A stretch of 64,000 nt of DNA, taken from contig OZ023187.1 in the NCBI GenBank assembly GCA_963995505.1, forward strand, positions 2,053,501-2,117,500, read 5' to 3'. Each line of letters begins with the position of its first letter. The first letter of the stretch is position 1. The notes beneath the pieces are model-generated. The model had not been told where the DNA came from and did not search any database. It saw only the letters and a program-made list of their open reading frames with translations. This DNA comes from Hypericum androsaemum (taxonomy: Eukaryota; Streptophyta; Magnoliopsida; Malpighiales; Hypericaceae). The position numbers and the translations under genes were made by a program. Below, one piece after another: positions 25,692 to 36,124 of this stretch.

Positions 25692-26116
25692 TGTTGTGTA
25701 TGGAGACTATACGGGGTTACTGTTCACATGTTGACTATACGGGTATGTTGACTCGGCACTATTCATCCGGAGCCAGGGATGTGATTTCTGGTGGACAATT
25801 TTGCCCCTGCCGATACCAAATAGTCCTAAGCTGTGGGCACTATAAATACCCACCTCTCTGTCACTATTTGCGCTTCTTCTTCCTCGTGTAGAGAGAGAGA
25901 GAGAAGAGGAGAGAGAAAGTTCTAAAGTGTAGATCGAGCTTGATATAGTGAAATCTCCTGGATTGGTACGTCCCCGGACGTAGATCGGTTAAGATCGAAC
26001 TGGGTGACCAAATTTTGTGTCTTATTCTTGTGTGCGTGAGTTTCCTTTGTGCTTGTCATCGATCTCTAGCTCCGGTGTTGTCCGTGTGGTGTTTGGGGCC
26101 CTCGTGTTTCCCAACA
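25692..26116 (+). repeat. Copia 3' LTR
   Basis: 425 bp, same ends as the 5' LTR and high similarity outside the indel near the start. Followed by the GCCAC TSD copy. Confidence 0.95.
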
Positions 26117-26179
26117 GCCACGACCAGGGCGGCTCCTATTAATACACGGCCGCCACCGCCGGCCCCGACCAGGAGACTC

Positions 26180-26223
<44 letters not shown>

Positions 26224-26466
26224 CTTACCTTTCCGGAACCTAATTGCAATGAGGGCAGCGGGGGGAACGATTCGACGGGGAAGGAGAAGGCGGACTGGGT
26301 GTGAACGATTCGAAGGGGATACAGGTGCAGTGAAACGAAGATGAAAGCTTTGATGTTTAATTGTTTTTGATACAGCGAAACGAAGATGACTCCCGGAAAC
26401 ACCGATGGATGAAAGCTTTGATGGTGAACTTCAATTATTTTATTGGTTTTGGGTTTTTGAGTTCAT
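26117..26466. other. GC-rich interior of the outer TIR element, right part
   Basis: Continuation of the cargo at 21720-21956. It includes a CT microsatellite (about 26180-26214) and a short tandem motif (GTGAAACGAAGATGA and GCGAAACGAAGATGA; GATGAAAGCTTTGATG occurs twice, at 26339-26354 and 26406-26421). It could be a 5' leader plus a first exon, but no protein family is seen. Confidence 0.4.
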
Positions 26467-26474
26467 GAAAGTTT

Positions 26475-26850
26475 GGGTTTTTTTTCTGAATGGTGTTACT
26501 ATTCACCCTTTTTTGTGAAAAAAGCGTCCGATTTGAAAGTATTGCGGGGACGGTGTCCACGTGGCACGGACGCCGAAAAAAGTCAGATCTTTGACCAAGA
26601 TCCGACATTTTTTGTCGGATGACCAAGATCCGACTTTTTTAGTCGGATGATATATCCGACTAAAAACGTCGGATCTTGGTCCAAGATCCGACTGTTTTTC
26701 TCGGATCTTGGTCGATAGGCCATATCCGAAATCTGAATAGGAGATTTCGGATATGACCAAGATCCGACATTTTTTGTCGAATTTATCATATTGGTCCAAG
26801 ATCTGACTTTTTTGGTCGGATCTTGGTCAATCATATCGCCTATATAATGG
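26475..26850. repeat. MULE left terminal inverted repeat with nested palindromes
   Basis: The outer part pairs with 36473-36360 almost perfectly (GTGTCCACGTGGCACGGACG). The inner part is made of repeated GATCCGACTTTTTT / AAAAAAGTCGGATC units in both orientations (26580-26830) that can form several hairpins. These are candidate transposase-binding or foldback sites. Confidence 0.9.
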
Positions 26851-26948
26851 ATACCTCGCAGAAGCCTTTTGTCATCCATACGAAGACGTCCACCATAGAA
26901 GACCCTGCCTAAAACCAGGTAAATTAATTTACTTTAATATTTTGGTAT

Positions 26949-27175
26949 ATATGTAGAGTTTGTTCATTAATTAAAAATAATTAGTATATTTTAGCTTTGA
27001 AATTATTAATTGTTTCTATTTTTTGAGTGTGATATCTGATTGTTTAAAATTTTGTGGGTGTATATATGTAGAGTTTGTTCATTAATTAAAAATAATTAGT
27101 ATATGTTAGCTTTTGAAATTATTAATTCCTTATATTTTTTGAGTGTGATATCTGATTGTTTAAAATTTTGTGGGT
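26949..27175. repeat. Tandem duplication of about 112 bp upstream of MURA
   Basis: Two adjacent copies run from TATATATGTAGAGTTTGTTC to TAAAATTTTGTGGGTGT and differ at few positions. They lie in the presumed promoter or leader intron of the transposase gene (a CAG|GTAAAT donor-like site lies at about 26919). Confidence 0.8.
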
Positions 27176-27215
27176 GTGCGAATTTTATAAACTGACCAAC
27201 CCCAATGGCCAGACC

Positions 27216-27300
27216 GGTTTAATGAGTCGGAATGGTCGGACCGGTCGGACCGGTCGGGTCGGTCGGACCAGTCGGGTCGGTCGGACCAGTCCGACAGGTC
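27216..27300. repeat. GGTCGGACC minisatellite, left side of MULE
   Basis: Short units of GGTCGGACCGG and GGTCGGACCAGTCGG repeat about eight times. A related array (GGTCAAACTGGTCGGACCAT units) lies at 35430-35570 near the other end. Their symmetric subterminal position hints at a role in transposase binding, but this is inference. Confidence 0.75.
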
Positions 27301-27518
27301 AGATTGTGAATTTTTTCTTGGTAAATTCCGGATGGTCGAGTACAAAAAGTGACCACCCTGCCAGTCCGATTAAATTTCATCTGGTTCTTAAGGTGGTCTC
27401 GGACCAAAAAATTGATGGAGAAGAATGTATGTTTATATGATATTTTCGTTAATATAAATTATGTTTTGTGTTGCTTATATAGAATTGCATACTGTTTTCT
27501 TTTGTTGTAGTATTCATA

Positions 27519-30194
27519 ATGGCTAACCGGGTTATAAGAATAAAGTTGAAATACGATGGAGTAATTTTCAACAACAATGAAACCGGTTTTGATTACCAAG
27601 GTGGTAGGAAAGAGAAGTTGAAGTTTCATGCAGCATTTGTTAGATACAATATCTTGCGGAAAAAAGTTAACGAAAAGATCCCAATAGGTCCAAATGAAGA
27701 ATTTGGGCCATTGATATTTAGATGTCCATTTGGAAGAGGACAATTTGGTCCAATGTTTATTAACGACGATGAAGATGTTAGGATAATGCTGGAGACCATG
27801 ATTAACTTCTTTGGACCAATGGTGAAGGAGATTAAGCTTACAATCATTGTGGAAAAGAGGGTTAATAATTACAACCCGTTTGTCGTTGAAGCTGGTACGT
27901 CAACGGGGATGGATGTTGCTCATGAACCAATATTTGATTGGTTTGAAAATGATCCTAGAGAGACGGGTCCATATGCCACATACAATTTTGATCGTGAAGA
28001 CGAAGCAGAAGAAGTAGAAGACGAAGACGAAGCAGAAGAAGACGAAAATGAAGCAGAAGAAGACGAAGATGAAGAAGAAGTAGTAGAAGAAGAGGAACAA
28101 CAATACCGAGAACAACAATACGGTGAACTCGCTCTAACTGATCCCGGTGAACAATCATCGATGACTGTTTATGGTGAAGAATGGGATTGCGACCGAGCAA
28201 TAGATGGAAGTTGTTCTGGTTTGTTGAAAGAGGGTACGATTTGGAAGAGCAAATTTGATGCAAAGAGGGAGATCGAGGCGTTCGTAATGAACGATGGGCG
28301 TGAGTTTGTCCGAAAAGAAATAAGGCCAGAAACTTTTTCTGTGAAGTGTAAAAAATGGGAGACTGATGATTGCAAATGGGAGATCCGTGTCTCACAGGAA
28401 AGAAGGGGCACACTTTTCAGTCTATGGAAAATCGTGAAACACACCTACCCACATACCTGTGGTCGCCTACGAAAGTCGCAGGATCATAAACAACTCACTT
28501 CTGCTTTCATTGCACAAATTATTAAGAAACGAGTAGAGGAACAACCAGAAATTCGTGTGGCCACTTTAAGGTCAGAGATCCACGACCATATGAAGTTTAG
28601 ACCCTCGTATACGAAGACTTGGTGGGCAAAAGAGAAGGCGTTTCAAGATTTATGGGGGGATTGGCAAGAATCTTACAATCGCCTTCCGCAATGGTTTGCA
28701 GCATGCAAGGCAAATAATCCTGGAACTGTTGTTGAATGAGAATATTATCACACCCTCCCTGGTTACGTGGAAGCACTAATTCCTGGAACAAAGATCTTTA
28801 AGCGAGTTTTTTGGAGCTTCAAGCCTTGCATTGAAGCTTTCAAACATTGCATGCCTGTCTTGGAGATTGATGGAACGTTCTTGTATGGAAAATACAAGCA
28901 TGTCCTCCTGATCGCCACTACAATTGATGGTAATAATGCTATAATTCCAATAGCATTTGCTCTGGTAGAGGGTGAGAACACGGATAGTTGGCCGTGGTTC
29001 ATGAAACAAGTCCGGAAGCACGTCACGCCTGGCCGACATGGAATATGTGTTATTTCTGATCGACATGCTGGCATATTAAAGGCAATGAATACGGAGTATG
29101 GTTGGGGAGAAGACAGTGATACCGCCCATCGATATTGTCTTCGACACGTAGCAAGCAATCTTAACAAACACTTCAAAAACGACGCCATGAGGAATGTCAT
29201 GAAGATTGCAGGTGACATGCACAAATGTTTTGTAGTCTAAAACTATTTTACAAGTTGTTACTCCACATTTAATATTTTTACTATGTTGGTTGTAGGAATG
29301 CAAGCTCAACTGTGGAAGTTGGAAGCTAACATGCGAGAAATATGGAATGTCGACCAGGAGGTCTTCAACTGGATGTATGAACAGGAATTGCCCAAGTGGA
29401 GCTTAGCGTGGGATGGCGGACGCCGATATGGTAACATGACGACGAATTTTGCCGAGTGCGTAAATATGATCTTCAAAAAAGTTCGTCGTTTACCGGTGAC
29501 GGCCTTGGTGGCAGAGACATTTAACAAGCTAACCGAATATTTTGAAGAGAGATCAACTAAGTGTATGAAAGAGAGCTGTACTGGCAAAATATTGATGTCA
29601 CAGAGGCTCCTAAACAGGTTGGAGAGGTGGGAGGGAAAGGCCAATGGACATAGAGTGCGAGTTTCTGACAGTACAGTTGGATCGTACGAAGTTCGCACTG
29701 TGTACGATATGAGAAGACAAAAGGGGGACAGAAAGCATTCAGTTAATCTTTCCACAGGATTTTGTGGCTGCGGCAAATTCCAGGCTTACCACTATCCGTG
29801 CTCACATGTGATGGCATGTTGTACTGAACTTGGCATCGATTACAAGATATTTGTGGATAAGTATTATCGCCTGGAAACCACACAAGCTTGCTACCAACTG
29901 AAGTTTGTTCCTCTGGGCAATCCTAAATATTGGCCGTATCCTGAAGATCCTACGGTTGTAAGGCTCATTCCAGATGAAAGATTAGCGAGGGGTAGAGGAC
30001 AGCCACGGAAGCGCATACATAATGAAATGGATACAGTGCCTTTCGTCCGCTGTACGCTCTGTAAAACAAGGGGTCACACAAAAGCCAATTGTACTAATAT
30101 AAGAGCAGTTGCGGCGGCAAGAGCGGCTAAAGCAGCTAAAGCGGCAGCTGTATCCGTAGGGGCAAGTACGAGTAGACGCCGTCGTGGACGTTGA
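27519..30194 (+). pseudogene. MURA-type transposase, one intron, one internal TGA
   Basis: Exon 1 is 27519-29211 and exon 2 is 29296-30194, joined across an 84-nt GT-AG intron. This gives 863 codons with a single in-frame TGA at 28737-28739 (context VVE-stop-EYYHT). Domains: N-terminal PB1-like region (residues 1-110), an acidic Glu/Asp run (about 160-205), the MuDR DNA-binding domain (WKSKFDAKREIEAFVM, CKWEIRVSQ), and the DDE MULE catalytic domain with LEIDGT (D about 451), VISDRH (D about 514) and NFAECVNMIF (E about 618). Then come a SWIM zinc finger (CGCGKFQAYHYPCSH) and a C-terminal zinc knuckle (CTLCKTRGHTKANC). The enzyme would cut at the TIRs in the nucleus. All catalytic residues remain, so the TGA is probably the only lesion. 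It could be a recent nonsense change or, less likely, readthrough. Confidence 0.93.
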
Positions 30195-30372
30195 ATTGTA
30201 ATTAATTTTGAACTGAAAGGATTGTACTTTGTAATATTTTGTGAAACTCTAAGTGGGTTGTGTTGAGTTTCTTTGTAACAGTCTGAAGTTTAAGTTACTC
30301 TATCTGAGCAGAATAATGACGCATTACACATTTTATGTATATATTTATTGTCATAATTGTTCAGGTGTGCCA

Positions 30373-32106
30373 ATGAGGAGAAGTGGCAAAGAGCCAATCG
30401 CACATGATGACGAAGAGCCGGAGCATCCTCAAATTGATTGGAATGCTCTATGTGGTTCTAAGTTTGGGTATATTTTCAAACGATTACAGAGGCCATCCAA
30501 CGATAGATCAGAAGTCCCTCCTCAGAAACCTACCAAAAGCAACTGTTATTACAAGCTTGTCAAGCGAGATCCAGAACCGTGGAGTAGAGCCATGGACTTT
30601 CTGACAGTTGAAGGTATTCCGTATTTCTATATTGGATCACATAATATTTTTATTAAATTTTAATTTATTTTACAGGGATGATGATAGGAACCTGTTTTAA
30701 AGGGACAAGTATTCAGAGCTTCAAAAATACCTATAGTGGTACTACAGTTATGTCGGTAAGAAATTTTACATTATCCTTTAATTTGAGTTAGCATCATAGT
30801 CAATTTTATAACAAGTATTTTGTATTTGCTTGTAGATGGTTGTAGAGGTGACCCGTTTTCAGCGTGTCGGAATTGGCGCACTTGCGACATTAAAGGTACA
30901 ATTAAAAGAATTTTATTTATTCTTACATATTTATGTTATGTGAGAAAATTTTTAAACTTTTAATATATTACAGGATTCTACAGGCAGTATTACTGGTACC
31001 ATAAATGACTCTACCGGTCTTGTTGAAGCTGGATGTGTGTTGTATCTTAAAAATGTGAGCATATCCTTTTTTTTCTCAATAGTCCCAGATAGTTGTTTAC
31101 TGATTTTCTGGTTCTTCAACAGGTAAAAGTTGACTCGTCTCCATACCCGAACAACAAATTATTTAGCATTACTGATGAGAACGTGGTCAAAGTGTTCAAG
31201 AAAAATGGAGAATCTGATGAAGATTCCCAAGAACAAACTCGTCCAGCACCATCCTATGATGGTCGTCGTCCTTATCCTCCAGCACCATATCCTGAGGGAC
31301 GTGGTACCGATTTGAAGGCACTATATGGCTCAGAGGCCTTTGAGTGGCTCCAAGAACAAAAGAGGTTAGAGCTGCATAAAAAGGAAGCTGAAGCTAAATC
31401 AGCCCTTCGAAGGAAAGCCATACGAGCTGAAGCAGACCGCAAAGCCAATGACATTTTCAACAATGAACCATGGACAACAGCTATTGAATTTGTTCTATCT
31501 CACGGTATTACGAAAACACTTATACATACTTGTTACTTACGTTTGTGGAGTATCTAATTTTTAAATTTTTTAGGTTTGATGTATGGAGCTAACGTTGATG
31601 GAGTATCTATTGAGGATGTAAAAACAATCTCTGAAAGCATCACAATTCCACAGGTAACATTTGTACATATATGAAAATTTTGCAATTTGCAAGTAATGTT
31701 ATTGTTAACTAAGAGACTTGCAGATGGTTCTGTACGTGAAAAAGAAGAAACATGTATACGGCAATAGTTTCCGAGCAGTTTTTCAGGTATTATAATATAA
31801 TATATTATTTATTTCTTAATCATATTTTTTAATTATCAAAGACTTCATATCTATAAATTTATGAAGGATCCTACTGGCGAAATCACGGGGAGTTTACAAG
31901 ACATTGAGAGTACCTACTGTGATGGATGTGTGTTGCTAGTGAAAGATGTAAGCTTATATTATCATTACATCGTCGTCAGTAAATTATTTTAATATAATCA
32001 TTGACCTAATTACGTATTTTTTGAACAGATTTATGTCTCGTATGAAGAAAATCGAATACATTTCAGTGTTGATCACGAGAATGTTAAACGAGTTTTCAAG
32101 GAATAG
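30373..32106 (+). CDS. Tandem HROB/DUF4539-like OB-fold protein of the MULE, nine exons
   Basis: Exons: 30373-30613, 30676-30755, 30836-30895, 30974-31054, 31123-31504, 31574-31653, 31724-31786, 31867-31947, 32029-32106. All introns are GT-AG, phases agree, and the product is 381 residues without a stop. Two homologous units are visible. Unit 1 runs from EPWSRAMDF through MVVEVTRFQRVGIGALATLK, DSTGSITGTI, GCVLYLKNVKV and ENVVKVFKK. Unit 2 runs from EPWTTAIEF through MVLYVKKKKHVYGNSFRAVF, DPTGEITGSL, GCVLLVKDIYV and ENVKRVFKE. The exons repeat too: 80, 60, 81 nt in unit 1 and 80, 63, 81 nt in unit 2. The LKDSTG / GCVLYLKNV / VVKVF order resembles the HROB (DUF4539) OB fold, which in HROB acts with the MCM8-9 helicase in recombination repair; a generic RPA-type OB fold is the alternative. 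A charged helical linker (KRLELHKKEAEAKSALRRKA) joins the units. The start at 30373 is the first ATG after a possible acceptor; an upstream exon is possible. Confidence 0.82.
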
Positions 32107-32404
32107 TGGCAAATATGTCCCTACCGGAAATTCTGATGAGAATTGTGACAACGTGTTGAGAAACATAAAGACATTTTTTTTATCTGTTATTTCAGATTGT
32201 TGTCATCCTATTTTAGTATTGCACTTCTTAGTTTTGTCATGTCGTATTTCCTTATACCGTACTTTGTTTAATATCTTGACGGCATACTTATCTAGAAAGG
32301 TATAACGTTTGAAAAGTTTCGAGAACTAAAACACAAATCATAAAAAAAGTGAAGTTAATACAGTCATAAAAGCATCCAACGAATGTCTAGTACAGAAGCA
32401 TAAA
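32107..32404. other. Convergent spacer between the OB-fold and mobile-domain genes
   Basis: About 300 bp of AT-rich DNA between two convergent stop codons. It must hold both 3' ends. No gene is seen. Confidence 0.5.
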
Positions 32405-35254
32405 CTACTTCTTCTTCTTCTGAGGCTTTTCCTTTTGATGCTTATCTGCGTGAGCATTCGCCTTCCCCTTTCCCTTTCCAGGCACATTCAGGTGTCCTCC
32501 TGTAAAACATCGCACACCAGCCTCTCTAGCTCCCCGATTAGGCTGACGCCAGACCAGAGGCATTTCTTCATCCTCAAAATCGGTTGGATCGTCAAATGAA
32601 GAGTCACCACTACCATGAGTTGTAGTATCACGTGGCGAAGTCCTATTATAAAATATCATACAAATTTATCAAAATCAACAAATTATGTTATCAACACAAT
32701 AAAGCCATACAATCAATTCAAAAATTTTAAATAAAATTCATAATTTACACACACCAAATTGTAGAGAACCAATCTCTGTGTAGGTGTCTCAAATAGTTGG
32801 GATGTATGTACACCAGACCGGGTCAAACCAAAACTGGACTGCGTGTCGGACGTATGAGCCCCAGTTTGGGGCCAACCAAATATATTTTCCCTGAATAATG
32901 GATGAGCAGCGGAGGGGGCGACGCCGAAACCCGATCCGGAAGGGCCCAGTCCGTAAGAAAACGGATGCACAGACCTAGCTGTTGTTGTACCGTCTCCAAT
33001 GAGAACACCCCTAATAACAAACCCAAAAATTTATATAATAATGAAATCAAAACAATTGAACATATTGTAATAAAATTCATAATTAATACCACACATTAAG
33101 ATAAACAAATACCTCTGCCCAGGGGGAGTAAACAGCTGGGAATGCGGCACCCCAGTGTGGGCTAGGCCGTAACTCGAGTGCTGGTGGGACGGCTGGGAAG
33201 CGGAGCCGGGGGTGCCAAAATCTGTGTGCTGGGAGAATGGATGAGAGGCGGAGGTATCCATGCTGAGAGACGTCACTGTGTTTGCTGGAATCTGCGATCT
33301 CGACCGATAATCTTCCCAGACCATGGGCTCCACTTGATAACCAGGTACGAGCTCAGGCCGGGGTATTGGTTGCCGCTTGTTGAAAAGGGTGGTTTTGCGT
33401 CTCACGACAGATACCCTCTCTGATTGAGGAAGATCGTATGTCATGTGCTCCGCCAGTCCCACAGGTGCCTGGCTGTCGCGGAGACCTAGGTACCGTCTTT
33501 GCTCGCCGGCGAACCCAAGTGCAACCTGCGACAAATTCTGAATTTCTGAAATGTCTGAAGACCTGTGGCGTATATGCTCAACAACATCCGCCTACAAATA
33601 AAATTTTATTATCATTAGCATTGTGGAACATCGCTATTAAAATTAAAATAGACAACATCTTTATTTAACATAGCTAAATTGACTTACACTTATGTGTAAC
33701 ATTGCGCTAGCAGGGCTGATGAATCGCCGAGTAATCTTCCTGTACCAATCCATATATCCATCATGATAATGGATATACGGCGATGTAGGTACTCCGTGAT
33801 ACACATATCTTGTCCGAAATTCCACCCAGATCTTCACATGGCCTTCGTAAATAGCATTCCAATTTTGGCCAGCCTGACCCCGACCATCCACCGCACTATG
33901 TGTCGCCTCATCGATCTCAGGGCTAGCCGGAATACCCTGGAGTAATCCGAACTGTCGTAACACCCAATCAGGATAATGCCACTCCACATGTAAAAAGCAT
34001 ATCAACGGGACTCGTGCCAACCATAAGCCATAATCACGATGGCATATTGTCGGGAGATTGCTAAGAATCTCGTCGTTATACGGCATCCATACAACCTGTA
34101 ACAAATGCACACAGTCGTAGCTCGTCCAAATGGTCATGGTTATATGTATGCAACACAGTATGATTTAAGTCAAAACTATTCATTAAAATTTAATAAAAAA
34201 ATTACTTACATCTGATTCTCTAAGCTCATCCAACCTGCGTCTGTAAATAGATACGGTTGTTATTTTTTTGCTGGCCGCTCTGTTAAATTTTCCACTCCAC
34301 CTGCACAGTGACATAAAAATATCACGTCAATTCTATAAGATTAATCAACGGCTACAGCGCATTAAGTAATAATTTGTACCTGATGCCCAGTGCTTGCCCA
34401 GGTTGTTGCACTGCCGGATTTAACAAAACCGGACGATTTGGGATGATCCGTTCCCAAGCCCACATACATATTAGCGTCATCGCCCCGGCAATAAGTGAAC
34501 GTGTCGAGCTTGTGGCTCTACATAAATGGCTGTACGTGTGTGACAAACACGCACTACCCCAGCTGTAAGAACCAATTGCCTCTACATTCTCTAGAAGTGG
34601 CAACCAGTATGTGTTCACCCTGGCATCACTAGACTCGGGAAAAAGAATGCATCCGATAAGTCGCAATATGTTCGCTCGAACATATCGTTTTACGACCTCA
34701 TCACCAGCATCAATTGGGATAGTAGCAGGGTCAAAATGGTCCTCAAACCATTTAAGGGCAATTTGGTTTTTCCAAACCATTCCAGGGGTATCTGCCGGGT
34801 CACTGCCAAATAGGCGTACGCAGAACTCGTACCAATCAGGAGGTGTCTGCAACCCTGTTACTGGGTGACCATCGATAGGAAGCCCGAACAACACAGCAAT
34901 GTCCTGAAGAGTATCTGTCATCTCACCCACAGGCATATGGAACGTATGGGTCTCCGGCCGCCACCGCTCCACCAAGGCTGTAACAAATGCTGTTTCGAGA
35001 ACGACCCAGCCAATACACCACACATCCCAGAAACCTGCCTCCTTCATATAGGCTATAAAGGCCTCGTTCTGCACATGAGACACCGTCCATTTTCGTCGGT
35101 GTATCTTCAACAATGTGTCCTGATTATCGTTAATCCCTTCACGAACCTCACGGTTCCACACGTCCTGAGAACGGTGCACATCCTGGTGCACTAATACCGA
35201 CGTATCTAAGGGTCCTCCATTCCCTAGAAGATGCCCGTATGGCTGTGCATCCAT
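32405..35254 (-). CDS. Plant mobile domain protein (MAIN/MAIL1-type) of the MULE
   Basis: Proposed minus exons: 35254-34380, 34300-34210, 34095-33688, 33591-33113, 33010-32753, 32642-32405, about 782 residues with phases in register. The plant mobile domain fills exons 1-3: GFWDVWCIGWVVLETAFVTA, ALVERWRPETHTFHMPVGEM, TDTLQDIAVLFGLPIDGHPV, GSYSWGSACLSHTY and VVWMPYNDEILSNLP. Exons 4 and 5 both end in a SQLF-TP-QR motif (HSQLFTPPGQR, TSQLFETPTQR), so this exon was probably duplicated. In exon 5 the donor expected after QR reads AT; the next usable donor (32752-32751) keeps the frame but is a guess. The tail has a GTGGH-like block (CFTGGHL) and a basic end (KPQKKKK). The family is plant-specific. 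Host members MAIN and MAIL1 act in genome stability and transposon silencing, and transposon-borne members are known in MULEs. Its role in this element is unproven. Confidence 0.82.
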
Positions 35255-35429
35255 ATCTAAACAACACAATAGACATATTAGAACATTATATACCAATATA
35301 TTAACAAACTTAGCAAATCCAACAATGTTAAACATTGAACAATTAGAACATTAATCAAAAAATTAATTAAAATAGCGTTATTACAGACCATATTACGGTC
35401 ACATTGTTTAACGGTCAAACCACTCGGAC

Positions 35430-35570
35430 ATTATTTTGGTCAAACTGGCCGGCCGGACCATCTTTCGGTCAAACTGGTCGGACCATCTTTCGGTCAAACC
35501 GGTCGGACCATTTTTCGGTCAATTTGGTCTGATCAATTTTTTGGCCAGACCGGTCAGACCGAAATTTTGG
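35430..35570. repeat. GGTCAAAC-TGGTCGGACCAT minisatellite, right side of MULE
   Basis: About six units of roughly 26-30 bp with the core GGTCGGACCAT, followed by TTTCGGTCAA. It mirrors the array at 27216-27300 and sits between the mobile-domain gene and the right TIR. Confidence 0.75.
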
Positions 35571-35764
35571 TCGCACCATTCGGACCAAATTTTTTTTAAC
35601 CAATTATCTACAAATTACAATTAACCAACATCAACAATTAACATCCCTCAAAAATAAAAAATATCAACAATTAACCAATTAACTAACAACAACAATTAAC
35701 CAATTAACTAACATTCACAATTAACTAATTAAAAAATTAACTAATTAAAAAATTTACCTAATAC

Positions 35765-36110
35765 GACGTCGGGGGCCGGACCGAGAGGCGGGCGAGCCGG
35801 CGAGCGGGGAGCGGGGAGCGGGGAGCGGGGACGGGGGGCGGGGGCGGGGAGCGGGGGGCGGGGGCGGGGAGCGGGGAGCGGGGGCAAGGAGCGGGGAGCG
35901 GGGGCGGCGAGCGGGAGGCGGGGAGCGGGGGCGGGGGGCGGGGGCGGGGGCGGGGAGCGGGGCGGGGGGTCGGAGCGGGGAGCGGGGAGCGGGGGCGAGG
36001 GCGGGGAGCGGGGGCGGGGAGCGGGAGCGGGAGCGGGGAGCGGCGAGCAGGGAGCGGCGAGGCGAGCGGGAGCAGGGAGCGGCGAGGCGAGCGAGCGGGA
36101 CAGACGGGAA
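35765..36110. repeat. G-rich minisatellite (GGGGAGCGGGG family), G-quadruplex-prone
   Basis: About 345 bp made almost entirely of GGGGAGC, GGGGGCGG and GGGAGCGG units on the plus strand. Runs of four or more G recur every few bases. The long minus-strand frames through it are Pro/Ala/Arg-rich low-complexity artefacts. It lies just inside the right TIR and has no counterpart on the left. Confidence 0.9.
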
Positions 36111-36124
36111 GGCGATATCGGGGA

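Larger units (their letters stand above)
21957..26116 (+). mobile_element. Ty1/Copia LTR retrotransposon with internal deletion
   Basis: Both LTRs begin TGTTGTGTATGG and end TTTCCCAACA, and the element is flanked by a perfect 5-bp TSD, GCCAC (21952-21956 and 26117-26121). The primer-binding site matches plant initiator tRNA-Met. A purine tract (AGGTGGGAGA) precedes the 3' LTR. The gag-pol order is gag, protease, integrase, reverse transcriptase, RNase H, which defines Copia. Reverse transcriptase lacks its core, so it cannot move by itself. Confidence 0.96.

Noticed and set aside
27900..28413. Leu/Phe-rich antisense frames in the MURA gene
   Set aside because: Reverse reading of the acidic Glu/Asp-coding GAAGAAGAC run.
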